From assembly GCA_018340805.1 (NCBI GenBank), contig JACMZG010001863.1:29187808-29251807 (forward strand): a DNA stretch of 64,000 bases. Reading direction: 5' to 3'. Positions 12,901-25,219 of this stretch are shown here, in pieces. The position numbers and the translations under genes were made by a program. Below the pieces are notes generated by a model. That model was not told the origin of the DNA, did no database searches, and was given only the letters and a program-made list of their open reading frames with translations. The stretch is from Microvelia longipes (lineage: Eukaryota > Arthropoda > Insecta > Hemiptera > Veliidae). The number at the start of each line of letters is the position of its first letter. Positions within the stretch are counted from its first letter, which is position 1.

Positions 12901-14973
12901 TACTAAAGGACCTCAAAGAACAATGACTACAAGGTTCTCTTACAACGACCTGTTGAGTTATAAACAAAGCATTGTATAATCTAACTCTGCAATGACTATT
13001 TATCAATGATCGGCATATGAAAAGATCAGGACAATTATACATGAGGGGCAAAGGGTCCATACAATAATTATATATTTACAGCATTAGCAAGTTCATAGAG
13101 TAAGTTATTTGCAGAAACAGACTTTATTAGGTTAAAAATTCAAATGAAAAATTAAATAATAAGTCAAGAAATAAAAATAAATAAAAATTTAATGAAGTGC
13201 ATTAAATGTTCAACCCTAAACCTTAATTAACTCAAACCCTTAATATAAACTAATTTAATAGCCTTTGATTTAACACTTCTGGATATTATAAAACTAAAAG
13301 TCTATGCACATTTTGTAAAAACTTACAAAATTTAGTCTAACTTACATAGACTAAAAATAAATAAAATGTATACTTTTTAAAGAGAGGTATTTATTGCCTG
13401 ATAATTTTATTCATAATTCATGTAATTTTTTTAAAAGTAAAAAACGTTGCTTGATTATAGCCTTATAATATAGTATTCCAGGCGAATTTCATTATTCCAA
13501 ATTTATTTTAAAATTCATTTTAAAAATTATTTATTTATGTTTGATCAGCTAAACTTGTCTCATATCAAAAAGCAGGTTTCGGAAAAATAGAATTAACTAC
13601 TTACACTCATTTACTAACAGGTATGATTTAACAAAAACAAATTGTTGAGTTCAGGCAGAATAATTTAAAATGCAAGGAAAGGCAAAAAATTGATGTTGAA
13701 CAAATTATTGGTTACTTCTAGGAAATAAAATTTAAATAGATGTTATATTAAAATCCATATTTTTTTAGTAGTTATGACAACTTTTCACAAATTTTATTAA
13801 TTATTTTTTAATAATTTTAAACAATATTTATATTTTACCATAAAAAGTTTCTTCCTCGTATTAAGATTAAGTGCCTTAGAAGGTATTGATGGTAGTAAGA
13901 ATAAATAATTTATTTACTTATTAGATTAATTATTCTTTTTTAAATTAAATAATAATATTTAGAATACATGGGACAAAAATGTTCTTAGACTAAAATGCAA
14001 AATAACAATTACTGTAATAATTTAAAATAAATAAGTTTATAATAATTTTATACAAGAATTTAAGGAAAAATAATATTTTATATAAATATATTTTATCACA
14101 CATAATAAGTTAACACAGCGTAAGCCCATAACTGAAGATAGCCAAAACTTGAGTATAAGTGGTATAAGATAAATAAATAAAACTCAATACTGTATGTTAG
14201 TAGACAACAAATACTGAAATCTATTAGGAATGCAGCCATTCCTAATGTTTCCTTGTAAATAATAAGTTCATTTAAAAAAAGAAAAAATAATGTTTATTCT
14301 TATAAGGTTAGATAGAAGACAAAATAATAAATTATAGATCTATTTTAACTATCTGTATGTTCTGTAACAACCATTGAAAATATAAATACAGAAACACTAA
14401 GCTTGTGTCTCTAAAATAATCACTAAAATCAAGCAACAAGAGTCACTAGAAATAAAAAATGGGCATGTCTTTAAAAACTTAAAAGTTAGGTTTACAATTT
14501 ATACTCGAAACATTGATTTGAAAAAAAAAACAGCTAGTTGGCTACAAATACATACTTAATCAGCCTTTCTTAAATTATTATACCTACTTAAGAAAGTCAA
14601 TAAAAATACAAAACATCTTTCCTTTATTGTTACTTTACTAAGAGGAAAAATAAGGAATTATTATCAATTTTAGCAAATTTTCATCATCGATTCAATAGTT
14701 TCAAGAGCATACATTTATAACTACTTTTTATTTACATGGTGAATATTTTTAAATTCTTTCAAATAGTAAAAAAACTATTTCTTTTTTGTATACACAGTCA
14801 AAAAACTAAACTCACAATCATCAACTCAATCACAAAAAAAGTGTGATGTTTAGAGAAAAAAAAAACATTTATTCTTTACAAAATTCAATCAAGGAAAGTA
14901 AATTAACCTCAAAAAATATCAGAAACAAAAAAGGCTAATGGGATCTTTTAAACAAAATTATAGGATTTTGTAA
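9990..14973. other. Tail-to-tail intergenic region between collagen IV and SELENOT-like gene
   Basis: Nearly 5 kb of very AT-rich DNA. The first part is collagen 3' UTR. Around 11825-11905 there is one end of a dispersed element (ttggtttgaaacagtgcag, then ggctcttggacta) also seen near 51660-51735 and at both ends of 56171-56828. From about 12100 on I see only AT-rich sequence; the part next to 14974 should include the 3' UTR of the minus-strand gene. No coding signal in either strand. Confidence 0.6.
10044..10049 (+). promoter_or_regulatory. Polyadenylation signal of the collagen IV gene
   Basis: Canonical AATAAA about 55 bases after the collagen stop codon, in AT-rich DNA. Its position and orientation suit the 3' end of the transcript; the cleavage site is inferred. 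Confidence 0.6.
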
Positions 14974-17900
14974 TCATTGTCCATATGGAGTTTTAAAAGA
15001 CGGCTTGAAGTCATTCATAGGAGTTAGAACCAGATGACTTTCAATTATTTGATATAACTCTGGAGCCTCTGGAACACGACCCATCTCTAGTTTGGACCAA
15101 ATAGGCATATCTGAAATTTAAAAAATAAAATTAAGAAACAATATGTATATATTGATAAGAAAAAATAACCCAAATTTTGTTCAAACTTATTTTTAAATTT
15201 TATACAATAATAATGTACAAGGACTGAAATTTTTTGAAAGTTCAGTGTTCCTCTCATAAGACTTTATTTTTGTATCAAGTTCCATCCTATTTTCCTTGTA
15301 TTTAAAAAAAACAGATATGGGGTGTCCTCAATATATAGAAATCAAGCAGTATGTCATTGGACTTTCTTAAATCATCCTCAGACAGTAAAAATATATGTTT
15401 TCCAAATGATCACCCATTCAGGTATCAACCATGGAAGAGGAACTGGAGGAACTGGATGGAACTGGGGATAACCATCTGAAGAAGGATACTACCCCTGGTT
15501 AATAGCGTTGTTGGGGAGTAACCATCTGAAGAACGTTACTCCCTCATAGCGTTGTTGGGAGCAACTATCTGAAAAGGTTACTCCCTTCATAGCGAGGTGG
15601 GGAGTAACCATCAGAAGAAGGTTACTCAGAGACCTTCTTTAAATGGTTACTCCCCTTAATTAAGATGCCATATCTTTCTCTTTCCCCTTTTCTAACCCCA
15701 ACAAAAGCCCCAATGCTTTTCTACATCCCCGGGTAAGACGTATAATAAGGTAAAATATATGAAGATTAGTAATAAAATCAAAAAACTAAGAGGAGTAACC
15801 AAAAAAGGGAGTAACCAGTCTGATCTGTCAAAGGGGAGTAACAATGTAAAGAAGGTCACATAGATTAAAAATCAGTATAGAACTCCCCTAAAAGAAAGTA
15901 ACTATCTAAAGAAGTGCCGAATAAACTAGTACCAAAGTTCACTTCAATGGAACATTTTTTTTAACAATTCTTTGAAAACATGTTCATGTCATTTGATAAA
16001 CATTGAACCAATGCTGATAATAAGATGAAACATGCCACATTTGATAATCTTATATGACTACATGCACACCAAATTTTTTAATTGATTGAAACATTTTTCT
16101 GCATTTTAATACTTATACTTAGCCCTCTGAAGATGTCTGAGCCATCTTCAGAGGGCTCGTCGTGCTCATTGAGACTAGAAGTTAATCACTGATTTAACTT
16201 TATTAGTTGAGAGCTCGAGTGTTGCCCCACCTGCTGATGATGGCGTTATGCTGAAACCCGTCCAGGGATATTTATATCCAACAGCAAGTATCGACGGTAG
16301 CTGATTCTTCGATTACAGATAATTCAGTTGAAATCCATGTTTCAGAATTTTATAACAAACACAATACTTTTCCAATAAACGTATAATTCACAATAGTTAT
16401 ACACTTACCATTCAAGGTAATTTCAAAGGCACCAGTAGATATTAGATGACCTTCAATAGCATTAGATAAGAAGAAAATCATCATAGATGAATATATTTTG
16501 TTTTCCATGCACCAGTTCCACCAGCTTGGTGACTCATAGCCCATTTTGGCAAATAGATTAATACCAAATAAAATACTTATTAGGCAGACCATTTTCATCA
16601 TGTTCTAGAAAATAAAATAAGACAATTTATAAAATATTACTGGAGAGAAGAGTAATCCTATATTTGTTGTTGCTGTTTTCAATTTAATGTCTTTTCCTAA
16701 GCAGGAATGTCTAACAGCACTAACTTTAATTGATTTTTTTGTTTTGTTTTTTCCTTACCAGGCCTAGAGTTTTTGAAAGTATTATTATTATTATTTTTTT
16801 TATTTTCTCTTTGATCTTTTAAGATGAAATATTTAAGATGAACAGAGATAAATTTCATGACATCTCTTTAAACTATTATCTTTTAAACAATACATGATTT
16901 TGTCTCACAAAAATATGATTTTTTTTATCAATCCTTAGATGTTCAGTGTTACTAACATATATCGTTAAATAAAAATCTAGAGTATGAATGAATAGAGTTT
17001 TGTATGAAATAGATGTTTTCAAAATTATTAACTGTTAAAATAGAATTGAATGTTTGAAATGTATTGAAATAGAATGTTATTTTAAAGGCATTAAAGTTAT
17101 AAACATTAGAAATTTGTTTCAAGTTAAGGACAATATTGGACATACTAAAACTGTTTTATTAAAATATACGAAATAAAAAAGTAACTTAATCATCAGTCTG
17201 AATTAATTCGTATCTACACACGTATCTTCTTTAAAAATTTGTCATGACCAAAAAAAATACATAAAAACTTACAAGTCCTTTAGCTAGATGCATTTTCATA
17301 CCAGGTGGTTCATAGTTCCCTCCTTGTACATGAAGCTCAGGGAATTTTTGATTAATAAATACAGCATATTTATCAAATAGATTTTTGTAGCCACACGAAT
17401 AACTGGAAAATATTAGAACATAATTTGTGGAAACATGCAATATATATATAATTTGGTAAATAGTAAGAAATAAGAAAAAAATTCCTGGAAAATTTAAAAC
17501 ATTGATTACCCTTCTGTTATAAATTTCTTTGCATTGTGAATACCTATAGACCTGTAATACTAGCAGAGAAAAGTTGGCAGTGCTGTCTAATTATAAGGCT
17601 TGTTACACCCAAATAATAATTTCAGCATAGCCTGAATTAACAAATATTATACTTAAATACAATAGATTTTAAACACTATTTCAATAAAGTCGTCTTCTAT
17701 TGATTATGATTTATATAATATTATTGTAAAATGAATTAGGAAGTCTGTAGCAGCACCACTGTTGCTAATAATAAATCGATAACAAATAGATGATCAATGT
17801 TATAAATTGTGTATGGGTTTTTTAATTGTTTCTAATTTTTAACAATTAACCTTTGAGTTTTTTCTTGAGGTGATTTATTATAATTAATTTTAGGGTGCTT

Positions 17901-19235
17901 GAATTCACTAAAGTCACAATTTCATTGGTAAAAACCATTTAAAATGGTTTGTCACAAGTTTTTAAATAAGCTGATAAGATGGTATTTTCCAATCTTTGTG
18001 TTTTATTTCATTTGTGTTACTTTTTGTTTAATATTATATTTAATACTAGCAGCAATACCCGAGCTTCGCTTGGCAAATACTTTATTTATTAAACAACAAT
18101 TTTTTTACACTACGCCTAATATTTCAGAACACAAAATAGTATTATTTGAGATATATAAACATTATTATTTATATTATTTTAGACATAAATGGTGTTCATT
18201 GTAGTCAGTGGTATAATTAAAAGTTACGTCAAGATCCATCGTTTAGATTCAATCTGTTGGCTTTGAACATTTTTACATTCACCCCAATAATTATTTTAGA
18301 AAAGATCTCGATGACGTGTAAAATGTGTTCATTCTGACCTATGAGGATTCTAAGTATAAAGTTTAGTCAAGCTCTATCAATTAAATTCCGAGATATAAGA
18401 CTCAAATATGATTTTCCTGCACTAACTCCCTATTGCTATTTGAGAATGAATTTTGATAAGTCATAAAATATGTTTATTCAGACCTGTGAGTACTCTAAGT
18501 TTGAAGTTTAGTTAAGATGCATCTATTAGATTCTGATCTTTAAGCATCTAAAACTTATACAAAAACCAACACATCTCTCCACAAAAGATTTCATCAAATA
18601 AAATAAGCAGAGCTGACTCTCGGCAATAATGCCATCAACAGAGCCCGGTGAGTTGAGTACAGGTGTACTATCAATTCCATTTATTTTTTTTTTAATTTAT
18701 TTTTTTCAAAAGTGGGTGTGCTATGTAAGCTTGCTGCACCGCTGATGGATGGTATAGATACAGGTTACCACACTGCTATTGGGCTTACACCTTGTGCTGG
18801 AGAGAGGATATAATAAGTAATGTTTAACTAAACGATTAACATTGCAGATCATGTATATGTTAGATCTTGATCTTATTCTAGTCTAGGTAAAAAGTAATTG
18901 CGCTTCCTGCTCAATTTTACTGTAAACAAAAAGTAAAATAAAGGTAATAGGCCTGACAGATAAGGCAACTTACAATTTAATTACGTAATTAACCACTGCA
19001 GTTCTAATAGTATACCTACAAATAAAATTTTAATAAATATAATTAATTCTTACCAATAATAAATTTTAAGAGAAGGACTACTCATAGCATTCAGTGAATT
19101 GAATTGGCCAACTTTTGTAGGAGGAATGGTTTTTTCAGGAGGTGTTTCATTTGTATTGACACTTAAATCCTTCCACAATAATAATAGATAGAATGCAAAA
19201 AGACCAGCATATACAGCATGCGAGTAGTTCGTCAT
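14974..19235 (-). CDS. SELENOT-like: Selenoprotein T homologue with Cys in place of Sec (4 exons)
   Basis: ER-membrane thioredoxin-like (Rdx family) oxidoreductase. Exons on the minus strand: 19235-19054, 17402-17273, 16604-16409, 15110-14974 (TGA 14976-14974). All four are in phase and give 214 residues, close to the usual length of about 195. Residues about 8-22 form a hydrophobic signal-anchor (YAGLFAFYLLLLW). The redox motif Cys61-Tyr-Ser-Cys64 is assembled across the exon 1/2 junction and is followed by GYKNLFDKYA. Vertebrate SELENOT has C-V-S-Sec here. Later family blocks are present: PELHVQGGNYEPPG, SWWNWCMENKIYSSMMIFFLSN, STGAFEITLND and IWSKLEMGRVP. The start is the first ATG ahead of the signal-anchor. 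It is divergent from the PSMB7 gene, with 349 bases between the start codons. An in-frame TGA does not occur, so no selenocysteine insertion is needed. Confidence 0.93.
15450..15665. repeat. Minisatellite with dyad-symmetric units, SELENOT-like intron 3
   Basis: Three to four degenerate units of about 55-60 bases built on gggagtaaccatctgaagaa, ggttactccc and catagcgttgttg. Each unit contains AGTAACC and its complement GGTTACT about 20 bases apart, so single units can fold into hairpins. Looser AGTAACC words continue to about 15905. Confidence 0.75.
16121..16320. repeat. Dispersed repeat with 5' hairpin, copy 1
   Basis: Begins with a hairpin (agccctctgaagatg / catcttcagagggct, 16121-16157). 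It continues through gagagctcgagtgttgcccc, ctgctgatgatggc and gatatttatatccaacagca. The same order of words occurs at about 62292-62490, so the two are copies of one family. No open frame. The two copies lie in unrelated contexts, an intron of the SELENOT-like gene and the intergenic right part of the window. Confidence 0.75.
18035..18550. repeat. Degenerate dispersed element with internal tandem units
   Basis: Starts with ctagcagcaatacccgagct, a phrase common in old insect repeats. It then has three diverged units of about 70-80 bases near 18187-18250, 18318-18400 and 18468-18545, sharing gttcattctgacctatgag, attctaagt and gtttagtcaagctc. It lies in intron 1 of the SELENOT-like gene. Class not determined. 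Confidence 0.55.
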
Positions 19236-19584
19236 TTTTGGCGTGCAAACTTAACAAAACCTATAAAATACTACGCCTAATAATTTGATTAATTTCATAA
19301 ATAATGATAGACAAAAATCAAGATAACAATTAATTATAACCTGTACAAGCTTTTACAACCTTTTCCTTGTTTTCAATTAATAATCACATTTCAATCGCAA
19401 ACGATGTTTGAAATGATGGTTATTTGAACTTATAATTCTGTTTTGTTGAGGTTATGCCGTGAATCGCAAGTTTCAAAAAAATTGGTTTGAAATTTGTATA
19501 ATTCAATTTGTTTTAGTTATTACATTTGGTAAAAATATTTGACTTTGTATTTTTCATTTAGTATTTGTTAAAAAATAATTAATT
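19236..19584. promoter_or_regulatory. Shared head-to-head promoter region, SELENOT-like and PSMB7
   Basis: Only 349 bases separate the two start codons, transcribed outward. Both 5' UTRs and both core promoters must lie here unless there are upstream non-coding exons. No TATA box placed with certainty. The AATTAATTATG context immediately precedes the PSMB7 start. A bidirectional promoter is inferred from geometry. Confidence 0.6.
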
Positions 19585-22500
19585 ATGCCGGTTATTCACA
19601 ATCTTGAACCATTTGAGACAGGATTCTCATTTGATAACTGCAAAAGGCAAGTGTCAATTATTTATTGGTATATGGGGATGGAATTGATTCTATTCTACTA
19701 TATTTCTTATAAGTTTAGTATATGCATATTTTTGTTAGTAAACGTCAGCTACGACTGCTAACTTTTGCAAGGTGCTTTTTGGGTTATGCTAAAGTCATGT
19801 AGTAATAAGGGGTCGGCGGTTGGGCAGTTACTATATACACACAACATTCTTTTTACAGGCATTATGAAGTATGCGATAGTATTACACTCGATTATAATCA
19901 GTTGACTGCGTGGGAAAATATGATTGAGGAACCAATGAGGTTGGCATGGTTCAACATCGAGAACTAACCTCATTTGCCTCTTCACATTATTTTCCCAAGA
20001 TTTCAACTGAAATTATGATGTTTTGGTGGGATCAGTTATGAAGTCATCTGACTCGATTGTACTAGAGCCAGATGGAATAAGTGCTGGAATACGATCACCA
20101 GTTTAATACGCTGCATATACGTATAAGGTGTTCTGATTTCAACTCTCACCATGGTCCTATATCCATATTGGTCCATCAAATTATTAGTTCCCTATCACCT
20201 AGAATATGCCATACAACTTAAAACAAAATGGAGTGTGTCCAGGTGAACTTACACTACTCCTTGGGCTAATATTGGGTCCATCACACTTGTAGGGAAAGCT
20301 ATGACGTCCAACATTGTCCCCTTATTTTTACTTCTCTATAGGTCATGCAGGTTTGGTTTGTGAAAATGGTATCCCTTTTTTATATTTTTTTGCCCTTTGT
20401 CTCATTAAAAAATGTTTAATTTTATCGAATCTTGACTCACTTAAATTAGTAGCTTTGGTCTAGAGGTCTCTTTTGATTTCGAAACCATCATTAGAAACTT
20501 GTATCAAAATTTTTAAAAGTTTAAAATGATGCCATTTTGACATTAGGTTATATTAATTCCAAATTCTAATCAGTTCTTCCTCAATTAGGAATTAATTTTT
20601 GTGCAAAGTTTCATTAAATAGGATTAGCTGTTTGAGCTTTTGTGTGTTTACAAGAAATGTGAACATACATGCAAACACATTTTTTTGTATTTAGGATTTT
20701 TTTTATTTTTTGTCATTTGCTGAAAGAAGTGCGTGTTATTTTTTTTTTTTGCTAACCAAATGTTGCTCATCATTTTAGAAGCTAGGGAAGCTATAAGGGG
20801 TCAGACATGTTTAATTTGAATAGGTATAAAAATTCAAGGTTGTCAGCAAATCAAGGAAATCATATGATTTGTAAAGTACTCTTAGTTTCTTCTTCTTGAT
20901 TATGTCCTTATTAACTTAGCAAAAGAGATGAAATACTCTTTTTTACTGCTAAGAAGTTTATTCCAGTCATGTTGTGACCTTGATGAGTATCAGGTATATT
21001 TATCCTCCTGATATTTTTAATCCATGAAATGTGAACCTGGTGGATTAATTTACCAGTGTAAGAAAGCTTTTGTAGTGTAGCGATTGTAAAATATTTTCTC
21101 TCAATACATATAAATTAACTCATTTTCAATTTTTTGCATTTTTACAGGAATGCATTCCTTGAAACCAAAGGGTATCCTATGCCAAAGGCTCAGAAGACAG
21201 GTACAACTATTGTAGGCATTGTCGTTAAAAATGGTGTCATTCTGGGAGCTGATACCAGAGCTACTGAGGACACTGTAGTTGCTGATAAATACAGTGAAAA
21301 AATACATTATTTAGCAAAAAATATGTAGTAAGTTTTAGCATTTGTCTAATAATATTTTATTTCGAATAAATTCTTAGGGTTTTCATTATTTTTGAATTTA
21401 GTTATTTTTTGTTTATTGTGTTAATATGTATGAATTTTTAAGTTGCTGTGGTGCTGGAACTGCTGCTGATACAGAAATGGTGACCAGGATGGTCAGCTCT
21501 CAGCTAAAGCTGTTACGTTTAAATACAGCTAGAGAAGTTCCAGTTGTTGCAGCTAACAGGCTTCTAAAACAACATTTATTTAAATATCAGGTGAAAAATT
21601 TTTTAACTTAGATTTAGCAAAATTTAAAAAAAGTGCAAATATTTATAATATTGCTGTTTTTAAGTTTTAAATGGTTAATATATCTTATAACAGGCTTACT
21701 TAGTATCTTAAAAACTTGAGGCACATTTAGCGGCTCAATGGTACTTGATAAAAAATAGTTACTAGGAAGCTGCTTTAAATAAAGCCCTTCATAATCAAGG
21801 AAAGCCTAATAAATTTGAAAACATTTTTCATTTAGAATGAATTTTATTTAAATTTTTGATTTGTTAGTCTTTTAACTAATTGAAACATGATTAGATTCAT
21901 TTTATTATCATATAACCTAATAAGTTTCTATTTTATATTTAGGGTTATATAGGAGCAGCGTTAGTTCTTGGAGGAGTGGATAGCACTGGTCCAAGTATAT
22001 ATTGTATTCATCCTCATGGTTCTACTGAGAAAAGCCAGTTTACAGCCATGGGTTCTGGATCATTGGCTGCCATTACTCATCTTGAAGCTAACTGGAGACC
22101 AGATATGTCTGTAAGTTTTTAAAGTATATTTTTTCTAAAATTTTTAGATGCAAAATGTATTCCTCCTGCTGTTTGTTTATGGAATGTAGTCACTGGTATG
22201 TTTCTCCTAAAAATTATATTAACATTGTTTCTCCCATATTATAAGGGTGTCATCCATGTATTGTTTCCAGATTTTTGGTTTCTTAGGAGCTGTTTCAATC
22301 AACATGGAGCACCTTGCAGAAAAAGTGATAAGAACAAATCCCAAGAAGCCAAACATCACGTAAATATACCTGGATGACACCTTTATAATATGGCCTCACG
22401 GTACGCAATCATACACAAAGAATACATTGGAGACATCAATAAATAAAAGAGGCAGCCTACATACCTGTATCTGACACCAGCCTGTCAATTACAAAGATCG

Positions 22501-23913
22501 ATCTATGGATATCAATTTTTAAACAATTTATCGTAGACTGCAGTCCACAGAATTTTTTATTTTCAACTCTCTAGCATAAATACACTATGATGATAACCCA
22601 CACACATACAGACAGACAACTTTCTAAAAACCACTCAGAAAGCCTTAAATACGCCTGAAACTGATAATTCTGGTGACATCCTGGTTTTAGATTTGTTTGC
22701 AAACAAAATATTTTGCCTATATACCTATATTATAAAAAAGGAAAAGTAAAAATATATAAACAAATATTTCAGCTAAATCACAAATCAATAATAGTGAACA
22801 TAACAGATAAACCAAACAAAGGTTAGGAAAGGCGATAATGATATTTAAGAGTGGCTTCTTCGAGTTTAAAATAATAACCAATATTATTTATATTTAGGCG
22901 TCTATATAGATTGGAAGAGGCTTCAGGTAGATAAGTTTTTAAGTGTTGTCTAATGTCATTGATACTTGCCTACTGATTCAGGTTAAAATCCTGATACCCT
23001 ACACATAACACATACCATCTTTCTCAAGATGAACCTTAAGATGAAAGAAATACCTCTCCTCTTTATTGCAAAGGTAATTTGTTAGCTTTGATATAATATT
23101 GATATTTTATTGTAGATTGAAGATGGGAAGCTGTTGGTTCGTAACGCTATTGCTTCTGGTATATTTAATGACTTGATGTCAGGTAACAATATAGACATGT
23201 GCATTATTACACCCTCTGGTATCGAGTACATCAGACCTTATGAAGTTGCCAACATCAAAGGAAAAAAGTAAATATTTACTAGTATTATTTTTCTTCTAAT
23301 TTAGTTATTTATTTTTTGAAATAGTTGTTGAATCTGCCAAATATGGAACTACTCTTCACTATCTTTTATAAAAATTGATAAAAAGGACACTTCGCTGCCT
23401 GATCTTTGACATCTTGAGAACTGATTTATCTGCTGGTTTTAGTATTTTTAAACTGGGAATACAAATAATTTTAGGCAGTGAATTTTTTTTCAAAAACGTT
23501 AGACTTATTTTGAAAATTTCAAATAATCATCATTTTGAAATGTTTGATTTTGCCCTAAATCTAATCATTCTTCTTATCTTACTTATTAATTTCTGTACTA
23601 AGTTTCATCAAATTCGGTTAAGCCTTTACGTCTGCATGAAAAATGCTCATACCAACTTTATTTTAGATTATTATGATCTGTAGTTGCTGGAAGGGGGACA
23701 TTTGACTAAAAGATGGGAAATCCAGCTGATTGTTGATTTATGTTTTCTCATAATTATTTTTATGTTGTTAGACAAGGTACATACAAGTATGCTCGTGGTA
23801 CAACCGCTGTTCTTCAGTCAAAGATAAAGAAAATAGATCTTATTTTAGAAGATGAGCAAGTTATAACCCGTGTTGCTGCAGATGTAGTGCAGCCCATGGA
23901 CCAGTCTGCTTAA
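19585..23913 (+). CDS. PSMB7/Prosbeta2: Proteasome 20S subunit beta2 (trypsin-like), 6 exons
   Basis: N-terminal nucleophile hydrolase of the 20S core, cleaving after basic residues. Exons: 19585-19646, 21148-21327, 21443-21590, 21943-22110, 23116-23267, 23772-23913 (TAA 23911-23913); 283 residues. The propeptide is residues 1-39 (GFSFDNC block, then KTG). The catalytic Thr1 is residue 40 in GTTIVG, Asp17 is residue 56 in GADTRAT, and Lys33 is residue 72. Gly84 corresponds to Gly45 of the mature chain, which opens the S1 pocket for basic side chains. [25 protein letters not shown] and MGSGSLAA are family signatures, and the C-terminal arm that wraps a neighbouring subunit is present. The first intron has a GC donor (AG|GCAAGT), forced by phase. 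Expression should be constitutive. Confidence 0.97.
19647..21147 (+). other. PSMB7 intron 1 (GC-AG) with repeat debris
   Basis: Starts GCAAGT and ends TTTACAG. A stretch near 19885-19935 (atcagttgactgcgtgggaa) resembles the small inverted-repeat element at 26491-26584. About 20540-20680 holds a copy of the dispersed tail family with caaagtttcattaaatagg, followed by acatacatgcaaaca. A GC-richer patch at 20080-20350 looks like old mobile DNA with no identified family. Confidence 0.5.
22234..22393. mobile_element. Small inverted-repeat element (MITE), PSMB7 intron 4
   Basis: About 160 bases bounded by near-identical 25-base inverted ends: ccatattataagggtgtcat at the left and, reading inward from the right, ccatattataaaggtgtcat. 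There is no open frame. Target duplication not determined. Confidence 0.75.
22470..22750. repeat. Dispersed repeat of the RTE/CR1-tail-like family, copy in PSMB7 intron 4
   Basis: Contains cctgaaactgataattctgg and aaatattttgcctatatacc. The related block near 29560-29660 has ctgaaacagataattcaggt and aatacttttcctatataaac in the same order. The 55440-55830 region has a reverse-oriented relative. Family assignment is uncertain. Confidence 0.5.
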
Positions 23914-23979
23914 TTTAACCATCTGTGTTATTAAATTATTTTATATTTATTCTTTACATTTTTATTTTAATATTATTAT

Positions 23980-23985
23980 AATAAA
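23980..23985 (+). promoter_or_regulatory. Polyadenylation signal of PSMB7
   Basis: AATAAA 67 bases after the stop codon, correctly oriented, the first such hexamer downstream. Confidence 0.65.
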
Positions 23986-24800
23986 CACTTATGCTACAAA
24001 CTATTTATTTATTTCTAAAACTATGAAAACTCCATGAGTAAAAATCCATCATCATTCAACATCATCAAAATGTTGCAAGTAAATAATAGTATAATAATGA
24101 ATAACGTTGGAGCTTGTATAAATTCTATAATACAGAGTAATTATAAGGGTAGAGATAAGCAAAACTGCTTTATATTATTATTTACCAGCACATAGGATAT
24201 TAAATAAAAAGATTAATCAAATAATGCTGATTAATGATTAAAACAAGACACTTCTCTCTCCACTTACTCTCATCTCCACACAGAAAGAATTAATAGGGAG
24301 AAAAAAACTAAGTGTTGTATTTGCAAAATAATAAATAAATTTATTTAGTAATTAAAGGAATAGAAATAATAAATAAGACACATTTCTATAAAAAAATACT
24401 TAGTTCTTTTTATAATACTCATTTATGTAAAAAAAAAGAAATCACAGCCATTTTAATCGTAAATTATAAAAACTAAAACACAAATTAAGTCAATATAATA
24501 ATATAATTTTACTAAGTAGGCTCATAGAACCATAGATGCTTGGTTCATGGCCTTGTCAACCTCAACTCCAAGCAACATTAAAAACAACATTATTTCAGAT
24601 TTTATTCGAATTAAAATAACGTTACTTAATTAAAAAAAAAAATAAGAGAGAAAAAAATGTTAATAAACCTCTAATTGGTAAACAAGTAACTTAAAAAATA
24701 TAGTATTAAAATTACTACTAAATTTATAATAAAAAATAATAATGAAGAAAGTTTTTTGTTTTTATAGTAGTTCAAATAATATCATGTAAACAAAAAAATA

Positions 24801-25219
24801 TACAGGGTGAAGTATTTCAGATGCTCTAATTTCAAATTAATTGATACCAAAATCACCATATTCCGGTAATTTTTCACCAAGCTAATATTTTACAAATATC
24901 ATATATTTACATTTAAAAAGCCAAAAAGCAATTTTTTTAAAAAAATCTATTTTAAATGTCAAATATTAGCTTGGTAAAGAATTATTTGAATAAAGATATT
25001 GATATCAATTTTGGATTTAAATTAACTTTCGGTATGCTCTAATGTAACTAAATGTAATGAAATTACTGTATTTGGGAAATAGTTACAAAAAAATGATAAA
25101 TTTAAACTTAGCATGAGTTAATTACTGGGGGTTGAGACCATTTTCAAAACTCTATGACAAAGTTGTGCCTGTATTTTTAAGGATTTAATGTTGGTACATC
25201 TGAAATGTTCCACCCTGTA
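24801..25219. mobile_element. MITE with CAGGGTG...CACCCTG termini and TA flanks
   Basis: Left end tacagggtgaagtatttcag and right end, read inward, tacagggtggaacatttcag. The TA on each side fits a TA duplication. A second inverted pair lies inside (accaagctaatatt near 24877 and aatattagcttggt near 24963). No transposase frame. The termini resemble the widespread CAGGGTG insect elements. Confidence 0.8.

Noticed and set aside
23375..23683. 102-codon plus-strand frame in PSMB7 intron 5
   Set aside because: Low-complexity hydrophobic translation over a dispersed repeat with the aagtttcatcaaattcggtt phrase; no family resemblance.
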